A stretch of DNA of 46,261 nucleotides, from the NCBI GenBank assembly GCA_001296005.1, contig LJHR01000057.1, forward strand, positions 1 through 46,261, in the 5' to 3' direction. The notes under the pieces are model-generated. The model saw only the letters and a program-made list of their open reading frames with translations, made no database searches and had not been told where the DNA came from. Both the position numbers and the translations under genes were made by a program. The stretch comes from an alpha proteobacterium AAP38 (GTDB lineage Bacteria; Pseudomonadota; Alphaproteobacteria; Azospirillales; Azospirillaceae). Positions 13,727 to 22,034 of the stretch are shown in pieces (position 1 is the stretch's first letter; each line of letters opens with the position of its first letter).

Positions 13727-16700
13727 CTAATGAAAATTCCGCCCCTCGCCGAAGATATGGGCGGGGATGGCGTCGGGCAGGGCGGTGTCGTTGGCGGGGC
13801 CGTCATTCAACGTGTGCAGATGCGACGACAGGTCGAACAGTTTTTCGGCCACGACATGGATGACCTCGCCATCACGCTGCAGCCGCCCGCGCACCCCCAT
13901 CAGGGCGGCGGTCATCAGGGTGCGGCGGAACCGTTCCAGGACGGACGGCCAGACCACCAGATTGGCGATGCCCGTCTCATCCTCCAGCGTCACGAAGATG
14001 ACGCCCGATGCCGTGCCGGGCCGTTGCCGCACCAGCACCAGGCCGGCGGTGCTGACGATGCTGCCCGGCTTGATATCGCCCAGCGCCTTGGCCGGCCCCA
14101 TGCCCAGCCCCGTCATGGTAGCGCGCAGCAGGGCCAGCGGATGGGCGCGCAGGCTCAGCCCCTTGGTCCGGTAATCGGCCCAGACCTGTTCACCCTGTGT
14201 CATCTGCGGCAGGTCGGCCTCCGGCTCGTCCCCCATATCCACGGGCGGACGGTTATCGCCGATGCGCCGGGCCTGATCGGCGGCCTGGAACAAAGGCAGT
14301 GGTTTACCGCCCAGCCGTTTCACCTCCCACAGGGCCTGCCGCCGGTCCTGGCCCAGACTGGCAAAGACATCGGCATCGGCCAGCCGGTCCAGGATGGCGA
14401 CGGGCAGGCTGGTCCGCCGCCACAGGTCGCGGATCGTGTCATAGCCGCCGCCGCGTTCGCGCGCGATGGCGATGGCCGCGTCTTCCCGCATGCCCTTCAC
14501 TTGGCTGAAACCGAGGCGCAGGGCGGGGCCGCCGCGCCCTTCCTCCAGCGTGCACTCCCATTCTGACCGGTTGATATCGACGGGCCGCACCTCCACCCGG
14601 TGTTCGACAGCGTCGCGGATGATCTGGGCCGGCTGATAAAAGCCCATGGGCTGGCTGTTCAGCAGGGCGCAGGCGAAGATGGCCGGGTGGTGGCATTTCA
14701 GCCAGGAGGATTTATAGGCCAGCAACGCGAAGCTGACGGCATGGCTTTCCGGGAAACCATAGCTGCCGAACCCCTGGATCTGCTTGAAGCAGCGGGCGGC
14801 ATAGTCGGGGTCGTAGCCGCGCCCGATCATGCCATCGATGAATTCCTGCTCAAACGCTCCCACTCCGCCCGTCTTCTTGAAGGTGGCCATGGCGCGGCGC
14901 AACTGATCGGCGCGTCCGGGGGAAAAGCCAGCGGCGACAATGGCCATGCGCATGGCCTGTTCTTGAAACAAAGGCACGCCCAGCGTGCGCTCCAGCACCT
15001 GTTCCAATTCCGGCTTGGGGAAGCTGACACGTTCCTCCCCCCGGCGGCGGCGCAGATAGGGATGGACCATGTCGCCCTGGATGGGGCCGGGCCGCACGAT
15101 CGCCACCTCGATCACCAGATCATAGAATTCGCGCGGGCGCAGGCGCGGCAGCATCGACATCTGCGCCCGGCTTTCGATCTGGAACACGCCGATCGTGTCG
15201 GCCCGGCAGATCATCTCATAGGTGTCGGTATCCCCGTCCGGAATGTCGGTCAGGCCCTGGGGCCTTCCCAGCCGCTGACCCAGCATTTCCAGCCCGCGCC
15301 GCATGCAGGACAGCATGCCCAGCGCCAGCACATCGATCTTCAGCAGGCCCAAAGCCTCGACATCATCCTTGTCCCATTCGACGACGGTGCGGTCCTCCAT
15401 GGCCGCATTCTCGATGGGGACCAGTTCATCCAGGCGCGAGCGGGAGATGATGAAGCCGCCCACATGCTGTGACAGATGCCGGGGAAAGCCGCGCAAATCA
15501 TAGGCCAGCTCCATGCAGAGCGCCAGGGTCGGGTCGGACGGGTCCAGCCCCGCCTCCCGCGCCGTGCCCTCATGTTCCACCCCATGCCGGTTCCAGCCCA
15601 GGCGGACCAGGGCACCGACAACATCATCGGACAGGCCCAGCACCTTGCCCACCTCCCGGATGGCCATGCGGGAACGGTAGCAGATGATTGTCGCCACCAG
15701 ACCGGCATGGTCGCGGCCATATTTGGTGTAGATGTACTGCATCACCTCCTCGCGCCGCTCATGCTCGAAATCGACATCGATGTCGGGCGGCTCATGCCGG
15801 TCTTCGGAGATGAAGCGTTCTATCAGCAGTTCATGATGGTTGGGATCGACGGCGGTGATGCCCAGGCAGAAGCAGACGGCGGAATTGGCCGCCGATCCCC
15901 GCCCCTGGCACAGGATGTCGCGGGATCGGGCAAAGCGGACAATGTCATGCACCGTCAGGAAATAGGGCGCGTATTTCAGCCGGCCGATCAGGTCGAACTC
16001 ATACAGAAGCTGTTTGCGCACCTTTTCCGGCACGCCTTGCGCATAAAACCGTTTCGCCCCTTCCCAGGTCAGGCGCTCCAGCTCTTCCTGTGGGGTGCGG
16101 CCATCCGGGATGGGGTCAATGGGGTAATCGTAGCGCAGCTCATCCATGGTGAAGGTGCAGCGACCGGCGATCAGGCGGCTATTGGTCAGGGCGTCGGGCC
16201 GGTCGGCGAACAGGGAGGCCATATCCGCCGCCGGTTTGGGATAATGGTCGGCATGGGGCGACAGGATGCGTCCGGCATTGGCCAGGGTGCGGCCATGGCG
16301 GATGCAGGTCAGGATGTCGAACAGGCGCTGCCGGTCCGGGTGGTGATAGCGGACATCATGGGTGGCCAGCAGGCCAACGCCTGACCGGTCGGCCAGTTCC
16401 CCCAGCCGCAGCAGGCGGGAACGGTCATAGCCCTGGTAAAGCGGGGCGACGGCCAGATAAAGCCCCGCCGCCGCCAGGGCGCGGAACCGGTCCAGCTGTA
16501 CCGACAGGTCGGACAGGCGGGCGGGCGTGGCCCGGCCATCGGGCGCCAGCACGGCCAGTATCTGCCCCTCTGCCGCCCCCGCCAGATCGGCCAGGGCCAG
16601 GTGGCATTCCCCCTTGGCCCCGCGCCGCTTACCCAGCGTCAGCAGCCGGGTCAGCCTTCCATAGGCGGCGCGGTCGGTGGGATAACACAGGACCGGCGGC

Positions 16701-16924
16701 GCATCGGCCAGGGTCAGGCGGCACCCCACCACCAGCCGCATACGGTGCTGCTTGCAGGCCGTATGCATGCGCACGACGCCGGCCAGACTGTCATAGTCGG
16801 TAATGGCGATGGCGTCGCGGCCCAAACCGGCGGCGGCCAGCACCAGCTCATGCGGGTGGGAACCCCCGCGCAGGAAGCTGAAATTGCTGGTCACCTGCAG
16901 GTCGACATAATCCCCGTCCGTCAT
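13727..16924 (-). CDS. dnaE2: Error-prone DNA polymerase DnaE2 (ImuC)
   Basis: A 1065-residue C-family DNA polymerase of the DnaE2 subgroup, the catalytic part of the ImuA-ImuB-DnaE2 translesion mutasome. The N-terminal PHP domain shows SNFSFLRGGSHPHELV and ITDYDSLAGVVRMH. The palm carries the metal-binding PPDIDVDFEHERREEVMQY motif, preceded by the GRGSAANSAVCFCLGI loop. The thumb/fingers region (SHAVSFALLAYKSSWLKCHHPA) and a C-terminal OB-fold region (PGSIVSTAGLVLVRQRPGTA) are present, and length is normal. The frame opens to a GTG at 16930, but ATG 16924 overlaps the imuB stop as ATGA, so coupled translation from 16924 is preferred. Expression should follow the LexA-controlled imuA promoter. 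Confidence 0.95.
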   Translation of the reverse strand: MTDGDYVDLQVTSNFSFLRGGSHPHELVLAAAGLGRDAIAITDYDSLAGVVRMHTACKQHRMRLVVGCRLTLADAPPVLCYPTDRAAYGRLTRLLTLGKRRGAKGECHLALADLAGAAEGQILAVLAPDGRATPARLSDLSVQLDRFRALAAAGLYLAVAPLYQGYDRSRLLRLGELADRSGVGLLATHDVRYHHPDRQRLFDILTCIRHGRTLANAGRILSPHADHYPKPAADMASLFADRPDALTNSRLIAGRCTFTMDELRYDYPIDPIPDGRTPQEELERLTWEGAKRFYAQGVPEKVRKQLLYEFDLIGRLKYAPYFLTVHDIVRFARSRDILCQGRGSAANSAVCFCLGITAVDPNHHELLIERFISEDRHEPPDIDVDFEHERREEVMQYIYTKYGRDHAGLVATIICYRSRMAIREVGKVLGLSDDVVGALVRLGWNRHGVEHEGTAREAGLDPSDPTLALCMELAYDLRGFPRHLSQHVGGFIISRSRLDELVPIENAAMEDRTVVEWDKDDVEALGLLKIDVLALGMLSCMRRGLEMLGQRLGRPQGLTDIPDGDTDTYEMICRADTIGVFQIESRAQMSMLPRLRPREFYDLVIEVAIVRPGPIQGDMVHPYLRRRRGEERVSFPKPELEQVLERTLGVPLFQEQAMRMAIVAAGFSPGRADQLRRAMATFKKTGGVGAFEQEFIDGMIGRGYDPDYAARCFKQIQGFGSYGFPESHAVSFALLAYKSSWLKCHHPAIFACALLNSQPMGFYQPAQIIRDAVEHRVEVRPVDINRSEWECTLEEGRGGPALRLGFSQVKGMREDAAIAIARERGGGYDTIRDLWRRTSLPVAILDRLADADVFASLGQDRRQALWEVKRLGGKPLPLFQAADQARRIGDNRPPVDMGDEPEADLPQMTQGEQVWADYRTKGLSLRAHPLALLRATMTGLGMGPAKALGDIKPGSIVSTAGLVLVRQRPGTASGVIFVTLEDETGIANLVVWPSVLERFRRTLMTAALMGVRGRLQRDGEVIHVVAEKLFDLSSHLHTLNDGPANDTALPDAIPAHIFGEGRNFH

Positions 16925-18570
16925 GCGCACAGCCCGTGCAGATACCAGGCCCCCCGCTCATCCGCGGTCCGGAACAGCCAGAAACGCCGGCCATCGCTTA
17001 ACTGCGCGCGGTAATAATCCCGCGTCGGGCCGGTGCGTGCGCGCCACCAGTCGGGCCGGATACGCTCCGGTCCCTCCATCCAGTCGACGGACAAATGCCG
17101 CCCGCGCCAGACCAGCCCCTGGCCCATCTGCACCGGTTCGGGCGGATGCAGCAGCAGCAGGGGGCGCGTCCCCTCCATCCGCCATGTCCGGGGACGCGAA
17201 GGGGCGGGGCGCTGGGGCTGCGGTTTGGGCCAGGGCTTGGCGGGGGGGCTGTTCTGGCCCTCACCCTCCCGCAAAGCGGGCGAGGGGCGAAATTCAAGCC
17301 CCTCGCCCACGACAGTGGGAGAGGGAGGGGCCCAAGCTGTCAGGCTTGGGAGGGTGAGGGAGTGAAAATCCCCGCCCTCCATCTCACCCGCCAGTTCCAT
17401 CACCTGTTCCGGGCGGTGGGTGTCGCGTGGCACGGGGCGGCCCACATGATCCTCCCCCAGCCGGTTGACCAGCCGGTCCAGCAGGCCGGACAGGGCAAAG
17501 GCATCCCCGCCCCCCACGGCCAGCCCCGCCTGTTCCCCGGTAAACAGGTCGGTACCCGTCGCCGTCAGCTCCATCATTTCGATACCGAAACCAGGATCGA
17601 CCTGATCAAACCGTTCCCGAAACAATTTAAGCAGGGATGGCGGATCGCGCAGGGGGCGGGCCGTGCCGATGGGCAGGTCCTGGCTGCTGGCATCGGTGCG
17701 AAAACAGGTCAGGACCAGCCGCCGCGCCCCGCGGCCTGCCGCCTCCAGCCGGGCCGACAGGTCGCGCAGCAGGGATAGCACCGTCCCCTCAATGGCCTCA
17801 CGCGTGGCGATGGGTTCGGCGAAGGCACGGCGTACCTGCCATTGCGGGGTGGCGGCCTGCGGGGCCACGGGTTCGGCGGTGATGCCCAGCATGCGATCCA
17901 GGCGTCGCACCGGCCCCGTGCCATAGCGGGCCACCAGCCCGGCGCGCGGCTGCCGCTGCACATCGCCGACCGACCGCAGGCCGACACGGGCCAGGTCGCC
18001 CTGCAGGCCGGGGTCCAGGCGCAGGGCGGCCAGCGGCAGGGACAACAGCGCCGGCCAAGCCCGCGTGCCCGTGGGCAGCAGGGGGCCTGCGCTGGCCGGG
18101 CGATGCCGGGCCCAGCCCCAGGCGGCGGCGGCCCCGTCACCCAGCCCCAGATGATGGGTCAGGCCGGCGCGGGTCAGGCGGCTGCCCAGATCGGCCAGCA
18201 GTCCCTCTTCCCCAGCGCAGAGATGGGCACAGCCGGTAATGTCCAGGATCAGCCCGTCCGGCCCGTCGGTGGCGGCCTGCGGCGTATAACGCTGCGCCCA
18301 CAGGGCCAGCCGGGACAGGGCCGCCTGATCGGCGGTGGGGTCGGCTTGCATGGCGGTCAGGGCCGGGCACAGGGCGCGGGCATCGGCCAGCAGCATGCCG
18401 GGGCGCAGGCCATCGGCACTGGCCAGCCCGTCCACGGCATGCAGACGGATCCCCCCCTGTCCCGCCAGCGTCAGGGCCAGCGGGCCGGACAGGGGCGCCA
18501 CCTTATTCCGCCGCCGCCACTGGTCCGTTGGCCAGCGGCTGAGCCAGACGGAGACGAAACGTCGTGTCAT
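16921..18570 (-). CDS. imuB: ImuB, Y-family polymerase homologue of the SOS mutasome
   Basis: A 549-residue Y-family (DinB/UmuC-like) protein that lacks the acidic catalytic triad and acts as the hub linking DnaE2 and ImuA to the beta clamp. The usual DMDAFF motif is replaced by SVWLSRWPTDQ. Later segments, LILDITGCAHLCAGEE, a helix-hairpin-helix-like region near GDLARVGLRSVGDVQ and a little-finger domain, are in place. ATG 18570 fits the family start, with GGGAGG about 10 bases upstream; the gene overlaps imuA by 68 bases. Residues about 403-437 are encoded by a palindromic repeat element (17258-17360) inserted with the frame kept open, explaining why it exceeds the family's roughly 480-510 residues. 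Confidence 0.92.
   Translation of the reverse strand: MTRRFVSVWLSRWPTDQWRRRNKVAPLSGPLALTLAGQGGIRLHAVDGLASADGLRPGMLLADARALCPALTAMQADPTADQAALSRLALWAQRYTPQAATDGPDGLILDITGCAHLCAGEEGLLADLGSRLTRAGLTHHLGLGDGAAAAWGWARHRPASAGPLLPTGTRAWPALLSLPLAALRLDPGLQGDLARVGLRSVGDVQRQPRAGLVARYGTGPVRRLDRMLGITAEPVAPQAATPQWQVRRAFAEPIATREAIEGTVLSLLRDLSARLEAAGRGARRLVLTCFRTDASSQDLPIGTARPLRDPPSLLKLFRERFDQVDPGFGIEMMELTATGTDLFTGEQAGLAVGGGDAFALSGLLDRLVNRLGEDHVGRPVPRDTHRPEQVMELAGEMEGGDFHSLTLPSLTAWAPPSPTVVGEGLEFRPSPALREGEGQNSPPAKPWPKPQPQRPAPSRPRTWRMEGTRPLLLLHPPEPVQMGQGLVWRGRHLSVDWMEGPERIRPDWWRARTGPTRDYYRAQLSDGRRFWLFRTADERGAWYLHGLCA
17258..17360. repeat. Palindromic repeat element inside imuB, copy 1
   Basis: A 103-bp element bounded by a perfect 13-bp inverted repeat, CCCTCACCCTCCC (17258-17270) and GGGAGGGTGAGGG (17348-17360). 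Inside are further hairpins, including CGAGGGGC...GCCCCTCG and CCCAAGC-TGTCA-GGCTTGGG. A related copy starts at 46133 and runs off the window end; its inner module is in the opposite orientation. The element is translated as part of ImuB as a low-complexity Pro/Ser/Glu-rich stretch. Confidence 0.82.
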
Positions 18571-19249
18571 CCCAGGTAACCTCCCACGGTCCCGAACCCG
18601 ATCCACCGCCACCGCCCCGCGCCCGCAGCAGCGATACCTGCCAGCGCGGTCTTCCCCCCTCTTCCTGCGGCGGGCCATCGCGCAGGGAGGCAATCCGCCA
18701 GCGCGTCAGCGCGACGGAGGGCGGGGGCCGGGCCAGGGGCGGCAGGATCAGGAGGCCCAAAGCATCCCCATCCTCCGCCGCCAGTTGCAGACGGCGCAGC
18801 GCCACCGCACCGGGGAGCACCCCATCACCCACAACGGCGGCCAGGGCAGAGCATCGCAACGCCTCTTCCAGTGCCCAGAGCGCGTCATCCAGGCTATCGG
18901 GCCGCACCAGGATCAGGCGGGAGGCATCCAGACCCAGGGCCGCCAAACCCGGCCCATAGGGCATGTCGGCATGGCCCAGCGGATCGCCCTTGTTCTTGTG
19001 CCGGCACCAGAGGATGGGACCGGGCGGCAGGCCCGACAGGATGGAGGCCACGAATCCAAGCGCCCCCGCATCGGCGGGGGCCGGCAGAAACTCATGCATG
19101 CCGCCCCGCACCAGCCCGCCCCCCGCCAGGGCCGCATCCAGACAGGACAGGCCCAGCGACAGGGCCGTCCGCCCCTTGGGCGGGCGCACCCGGTCCATGA
19201 TGGACAGCCGCTCCCGCAGGGCGGCGATGGTGGGGATAGTGTCGGCCAT
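18503..19249 (-). CDS. imuA: ImuA, RecA-like SOS mutasome protein
   Basis: A 248-residue ImuA/SulA-like protein with a degenerate RecA fold, which binds ImuB and helps recruit the mutasome to RecA filaments. Visible family segments are LGLSCLDAALAGGGLVRGGMHEF, where RecA would have its Walker A loop (here without an intact GxxxxGK[ST]), and RLILVRPDSLDDALWALEEAL with the core strand LGLLILPPLA. The start at 19249 has no Shine-Dalgarno sequence, but residues IAALRERL fit the family N-terminus; ATG 19198 is an alternative. A LexA box begins 10 bases upstream, so this gene heads the SOS-induced operon imuA-imuB-dnaE2. Confidence 0.92.
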   Translation of the reverse strand: MADTIPTIAALRERLSIMDRVRPPKGRTALSLGLSCLDAALAGGGLVRGGMHEFLPAPADAGALGFVASILSGLPPGPILWCRHKNKGDPLGHADMPYGPGLAALGLDASRLILVRPDSLDDALWALEEALRCSALAAVVGDGVLPGAVALRRLQLAAEDGDALGLLILPPLARPPPSVALTRWRIASLRDGPPQEEGGRPRWQVSLLRARGGGGGSGSGPWEVTWDDTTFRLRLAQPLANGPVAAAE

Positions 19250-19258
19250 GGGGTTATT

Positions 19259-19273
19259 GTTCTTGTTTTGTTC
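19259..19273. promoter_or_regulatory. LexA (SOS) box of the imuA-imuB-dnaE2 operon
   Basis: GTTC-TTGTTTT-GTTC matches exactly the direct-repeat consensus GTTC-N7-GTTC recognised by alphaproteobacterial LexA. It ends 10 bases upstream of the imuA ATG and therefore probably overlaps the transcription start. Confidence 0.9.
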
Positions 19274-19313
19274 TGTTTGGCAAGTGCTGAATCCGAAGTG
19301 CTTGGTTTGTTGG

Positions 19314-20216
19314 TCAGTCTCCTCGCTGCTGCTGAAAGGCCTGCATGGTTGCTGTCACCCATTCCACAAAGGCCTTTACAGGCGGGCGGCGGAAATGCGG
19401 GGCAGGGGCGACCAGATGATAGGCGTCATAGATGGCCGTCTGCGGATAGGGGCGCACCAGCCGGCCCGCCGCCACATCATCGGCGGCCAGGATCGTGTCG
19501 CCCAGGGCCAGACCCTGCCCCGCCAGGGCCGAATCGATGGCATTGCCAGCATCATAGAAACGGGTGCCGCGCAGGGGCGCGGTCACCGCCACGCCCGCCG
19601 CCCGGAACCAGCAATGCCAGGGCATGTCCATCTCCTCCAGCAGCAGGTCGCCTTCCAGCAGGCGGGCCGGATCGGCGGGAAGCCGTGCGGCCAGTTGCGG
19701 GGCGCAGACGGGGAAATTGACGACCACGGACAGAAGCTGGGCCTGCAACCCCGGCCAGGGGCCACTGCCATAGCGGATGCCCAGATCGGCCCCGCCCTTG
19801 CGGAAATCGGCGGCCACGCGGGTGGCATCCACCACGACCTCCACCTCTGGATGGCGCGCGCGGAAATCGCCCAGGCGGGGGATCAGCCAGCGTTGGGCAA
19901 AGGATGGCTCCACCGACAGGATCAGGCGCGACCGCCCGGCCACGGGCGGGGCCGCACGCAACAGACCCGTCGCCCCCTCGATCAGATCGAAGGCCGCCAC
20001 GGCGGCATCACGATAGGCACGGCCCGCATCGGTCAGCATCAGGCCGCGATTATGGCGGGTGAACAGGGTACAGCCCAGCCAGGCCTCCAGATCCTTGATC
20101 TGCCGCGACAGTGCCGGGTGGGCCACGTTCAGTTCTTCTGCCGCCCGGCTCAGGCTTTCATGGCGGGCCGCCGCCTCAAAGGCGCGCAGCTGGGTCAGGG
20201 GTGGCAGGCGGCGCAT
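19314..20216 (-). CDS. LysR-family transcriptional regulator, GcvA-like
   Basis: A 300-residue LysR-type regulator. The N-terminal winged helix-turn-helix spans about residues 5-64 (LTQLRAFEAAARHESLSRAAEELNV, ALSRQIKDLEAWLG). The effector domain carries DLGIRYGSGPWPGL and TLLPVC-like segments typical of the GcvA/AmpR subgroup. The frame is open far upstream, but ATG 20216 gives the standard MRRLPPLTQLRAFEAAA start. The TGTAA-N7-TTACA dyad at 20273-20289 lies upstream, where a self-regulating LysR protein would bind. Its target is unclear, because the divergent position holds only a 35-codon frame rather than a full gene. Confidence 0.9.
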   Translation of the reverse strand: MRRLPPLTQLRAFEAAARHESLSRAAEELNVAHPALSRQIKDLEAWLGCTLFTRHNRGLMLTDAGRAYRDAAVAAFDLIEGATGLLRAAPPVAGRSRLILSVEPSFAQRWLIPRLGDFRARHPEVEVVVDATRVAADFRKGGADLGIRYGSGPWPGLQAQLLSVVVNFPVCAPQLAARLPADPARLLEGDLLLEEMDMPWHCWFRAAGVAVTAPLRGTRFYDAGNAIDSALAGQGLALGDTILAADDVAAGRLVRPYPQTAIYDAYHLVAPAPHFRRPPVKAFVEWVTATMQAFQQQRGD

Positions 20217-20578
20217 CGTGATCCCCGCAAGGTCAATCTCCCAGGGCGACAACTGTCGCCTGAGGGTACAGATGTAACTAAAAATTACAGCGACTGTATT
20301 TGATTGATATTCGACGTCAAGCGGGGCTTCCGCGATGATGGCGCCAACGACATTCCATCCCTTAACCCAAGGATAATCGCCATGTTGCGCCGCACCTTCA
20401 TCCAAGGACCTGCCAGTTGGCCCTTCGCCACGCTGTTCAGCCTTCTTTCCTGCCGTTTTTCGCCGATTTCCCCCTGCCAGCGGCATTGACAGGGGGGGTG
20501 GTTTGCGGCAGTTGAAAGGCACCCCAGTGCCGGGCGGACGGCCGCCCAATGCCTGATAGATTGCCGGGACTGATCAAG
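20217..20578. other. Intergenic region with two dyads and a short Tat-like frame
   Basis: This 362-base stretch separates the LysR gene from sapC. It holds an inverted repeat GGCGACA-AC-TGTCGCC (20245-20260) and the TGTAA-N7-TTACA dyad (20273-20289). A frame of 35 codons (20382-20489) starts MLRRTFIQG after an AAGGA ribosome binding site. The frame looks like the beginning of an exported protein that was lost, but it may be chance. Confidence 0.45.
20273..20289. promoter_or_regulatory. Candidate LysR operator
   Basis: TGTAA-CTAAAAA-TTACA is a 17-bp AT-rich dyad with the T-N11-A spacing of LysR-type boxes, 57 bases upstream of the regulator's ATG. Assignment is by position and geometry only. 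Confidence 0.5.
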
Positions 20579-21334
20579 ATGACCGACGTCGCCAACGCCG
20601 ACGCCCCCCAGATACCGCTGCTGTACAAGAACCCCGTCGCCGTGAGCGCGCAGCATCACGCCGATGTGAAGGTCAAGCGCAACCGCACCTTCCGCTATTG
20701 CGCCAATATCCACGCCGTTCCGGTGCTGGCCGAAGAGATGCCGCAGCTGCAGAACCATTATCCGCTGGTGTTCGGGCCCGGCCCGTCGGCCGGCGTGATG
20801 GCGCTGCTGGGCTTGCGCGCGGGCGAGAACCTGTTCATCCGCGAGGATGGCACCTGGGCCTTCAATTCGCAGATCCCCGCCTATATCGGTCGTTATCCGT
20901 TCATCCTGGTCGAGATGCCGGAAGACAAGCGCCTGGTCCTGATCATGGAAGAGGATGAGGAAATCCTGGTTCGTGGTGAGGGTTCCGAGGGTGACCTGCC
21001 GCTGTTCAAGGATGGCAAGGGCACCAAGGAAGGCGAAGACATCCTGAATTACTGCGTGGCCTTCAACCAGTCGGCCCGCCAGACGCAGCTGTTCTGCGAA
21101 GAGGTGGAGAAGCTGGGCCTGCTGGTCGATCAGCGCGCCGAGGTGGTGACCCCGGAAGGCAAGCAGCTGTCGCTCTCCGGTTTCCGCGTCATCGACGAGC
21201 AGAAGTTCAACGAGCTGCCGGACGAGACTTTCCTGGAATGGCGCAAGCGCAACTGGATCGGTCTGGTCTACGCGCATTTCGTGTCGCTGGGCCGCTGGCA
21301 GAACCTGATCGACCGCCTGCCAAAGGGCGTCTGA
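20579..21334 (+). CDS. SapC family protein
   Basis: A 251-residue SapC-family protein (PF07277), named after a Campylobacter S-layer-associated gene; its function in proteobacteria is not established. Characteristic segments are FRYCANIHAVPVLAEEMPQL, YPLVFGPGPSAGVMALLGL, GTWAFNSQIPAYIGRYPFIL and FNELPDETFLEWRKRNWIGLVYAHFVSLG. There is no signal peptide or membrane segment, so it is probably cytoplasmic. The frame begins at 20549, but ATG 20579 gives the family-like start and is preferred, though its ribosome binding site is weak. A good terminator follows, so it appears to be transcribed alone. Confidence 0.86.
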   Translation: MTDVANADAPQIPLLYKNPVAVSAQHHADVKVKRNRTFRYCANIHAVPVLAEEMPQLQNHYPLVFGPGPSAGVMALLGLRAGENLFIREDGTWAFNSQIPAYIGRYPFILVEMPEDKRLVLIMEEDEEILVRGEGSEGDLPLFKDGKGTKEGEDILNYCVAFNQSARQTQLFCEEVEKLGLLVDQRAEVVTPEGKQLSLSGFRVIDEQKFNELPDETFLEWRKRNWIGLVYAHFVSLGRWQNLIDRLPKGV

Positions 21335-21362
21335 TCACCCTTGCCAAGGGACTAAGTCTGAA

Positions 21363-21394
21363 AGCCCCGGCGGTCCATACCGTCGGGGCTTTTT
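21363..21394 (+). terminator. Terminator of the SapC gene
   Basis: The stem AGCCCCGGCGGT (21363-21374) pairs with ACCGTCGGGGCT (21379-21390) with one G-T wobble and a 4-nt loop, followed by a run of T. Confidence 0.92.
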
Positions 21395-21547
21395 CTTTGC
21401 TGCTTAGCCGGTTTCCTGCCCGTCAATGACCGAAAACCCATACGGAAGAAAGATGCAGGGCCTGTGGGGCCGGGCTATACTGCCGCCATCGACGCTTCCG
21501 GCGCTGGCCGGGGCAACAGGTCCGGGTCAACAGCGGCGGTGGCCACA

Positions 21548-21964
21548 ATGAATCTTGAACTTCGCACCTTCTCCATCCGCGATGCCGCCGCCGAAGAGGA
21601 TGAGCAGCGAATTGCCAGCTTCCTGCGGACGGTGGATGTGGAGCGGATCGACACGGCCTATGCCGATGCCGGCTGGCGCGTCCTGGTCCATTACCGCGAC
21701 CTGCGCCGGCGGGAGGAGCAGGCCCAGATCGAATCGGCCATCCAGGCGGCCCTCAATGGCTGGCGCGGCGATGTCGCCCGGTCGCAGGGCATCAGCCGAG
21801 ACGAGGTGTTGAGCAACAATCTGCTGGCCGAGGTGGCGCGTTTTGCCCCCACGACAGAGGTGGAACTGTCCGTCATCGCCTCCAGCCTGGGCGAAAGCAG
21901 CCACAAGCACGGGGCCGCCATCGTCGCTGTCGTCCGCCAGACGATGGAAGAGCTGACGGGGTGA
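21548..21964 (+). CDS. HRDC-domain-like protein
   Basis: A 138-residue acidic protein. The first half, LRTFSIRDAAAEEDEQRIASFLRTVDVERID followed by GWRVLVHYRDLRRREE, resembles the N-terminal part of small HRDC-containing proteins. The second half (SRDEVLSNNLLAEVARFAPTTEVELSVI) looks like a diverged HRDC domain, the nucleic-acid-binding helical module of RecQ and RNase D. A role with DNA or RNA is inferred only from that resemblance. ATG 21548 is preferred over an upstream in-frame start at 21464. A bidirectional terminator lies just after it. Confidence 0.65.
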   Translation: MNLELRTFSIRDAAAEEDEQRIASFLRTVDVERIDTAYADAGWRVLVHYRDLRRREEQAQIESAIQAALNGWRGDVARSQGISRDEVLSNNLLAEVARFAPTTEVELSVIASSLGESSHKHGAAIVAVVRQTMEELTG

Positions 21965-21985
21965 GTTTGGCCTAGCGCACAACAA

Positions 21986-22013
21986 AAAAGGCCGCCCAAT
22001 CGGGCGGCCTTTT
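21986..22013. terminator. Bidirectional terminator between the HRDC-like gene and sucB
   Basis: AAAAGGCCGCCC (21986-21997) pairs perfectly with GGGCGGCCTTTT (22002-22013), loop AATC. T runs occur on both strands, and the flanking genes converge. Confidence 0.93.
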
Positions 22014-22034
22014 CTGTTGGGATCGATAATCCGA

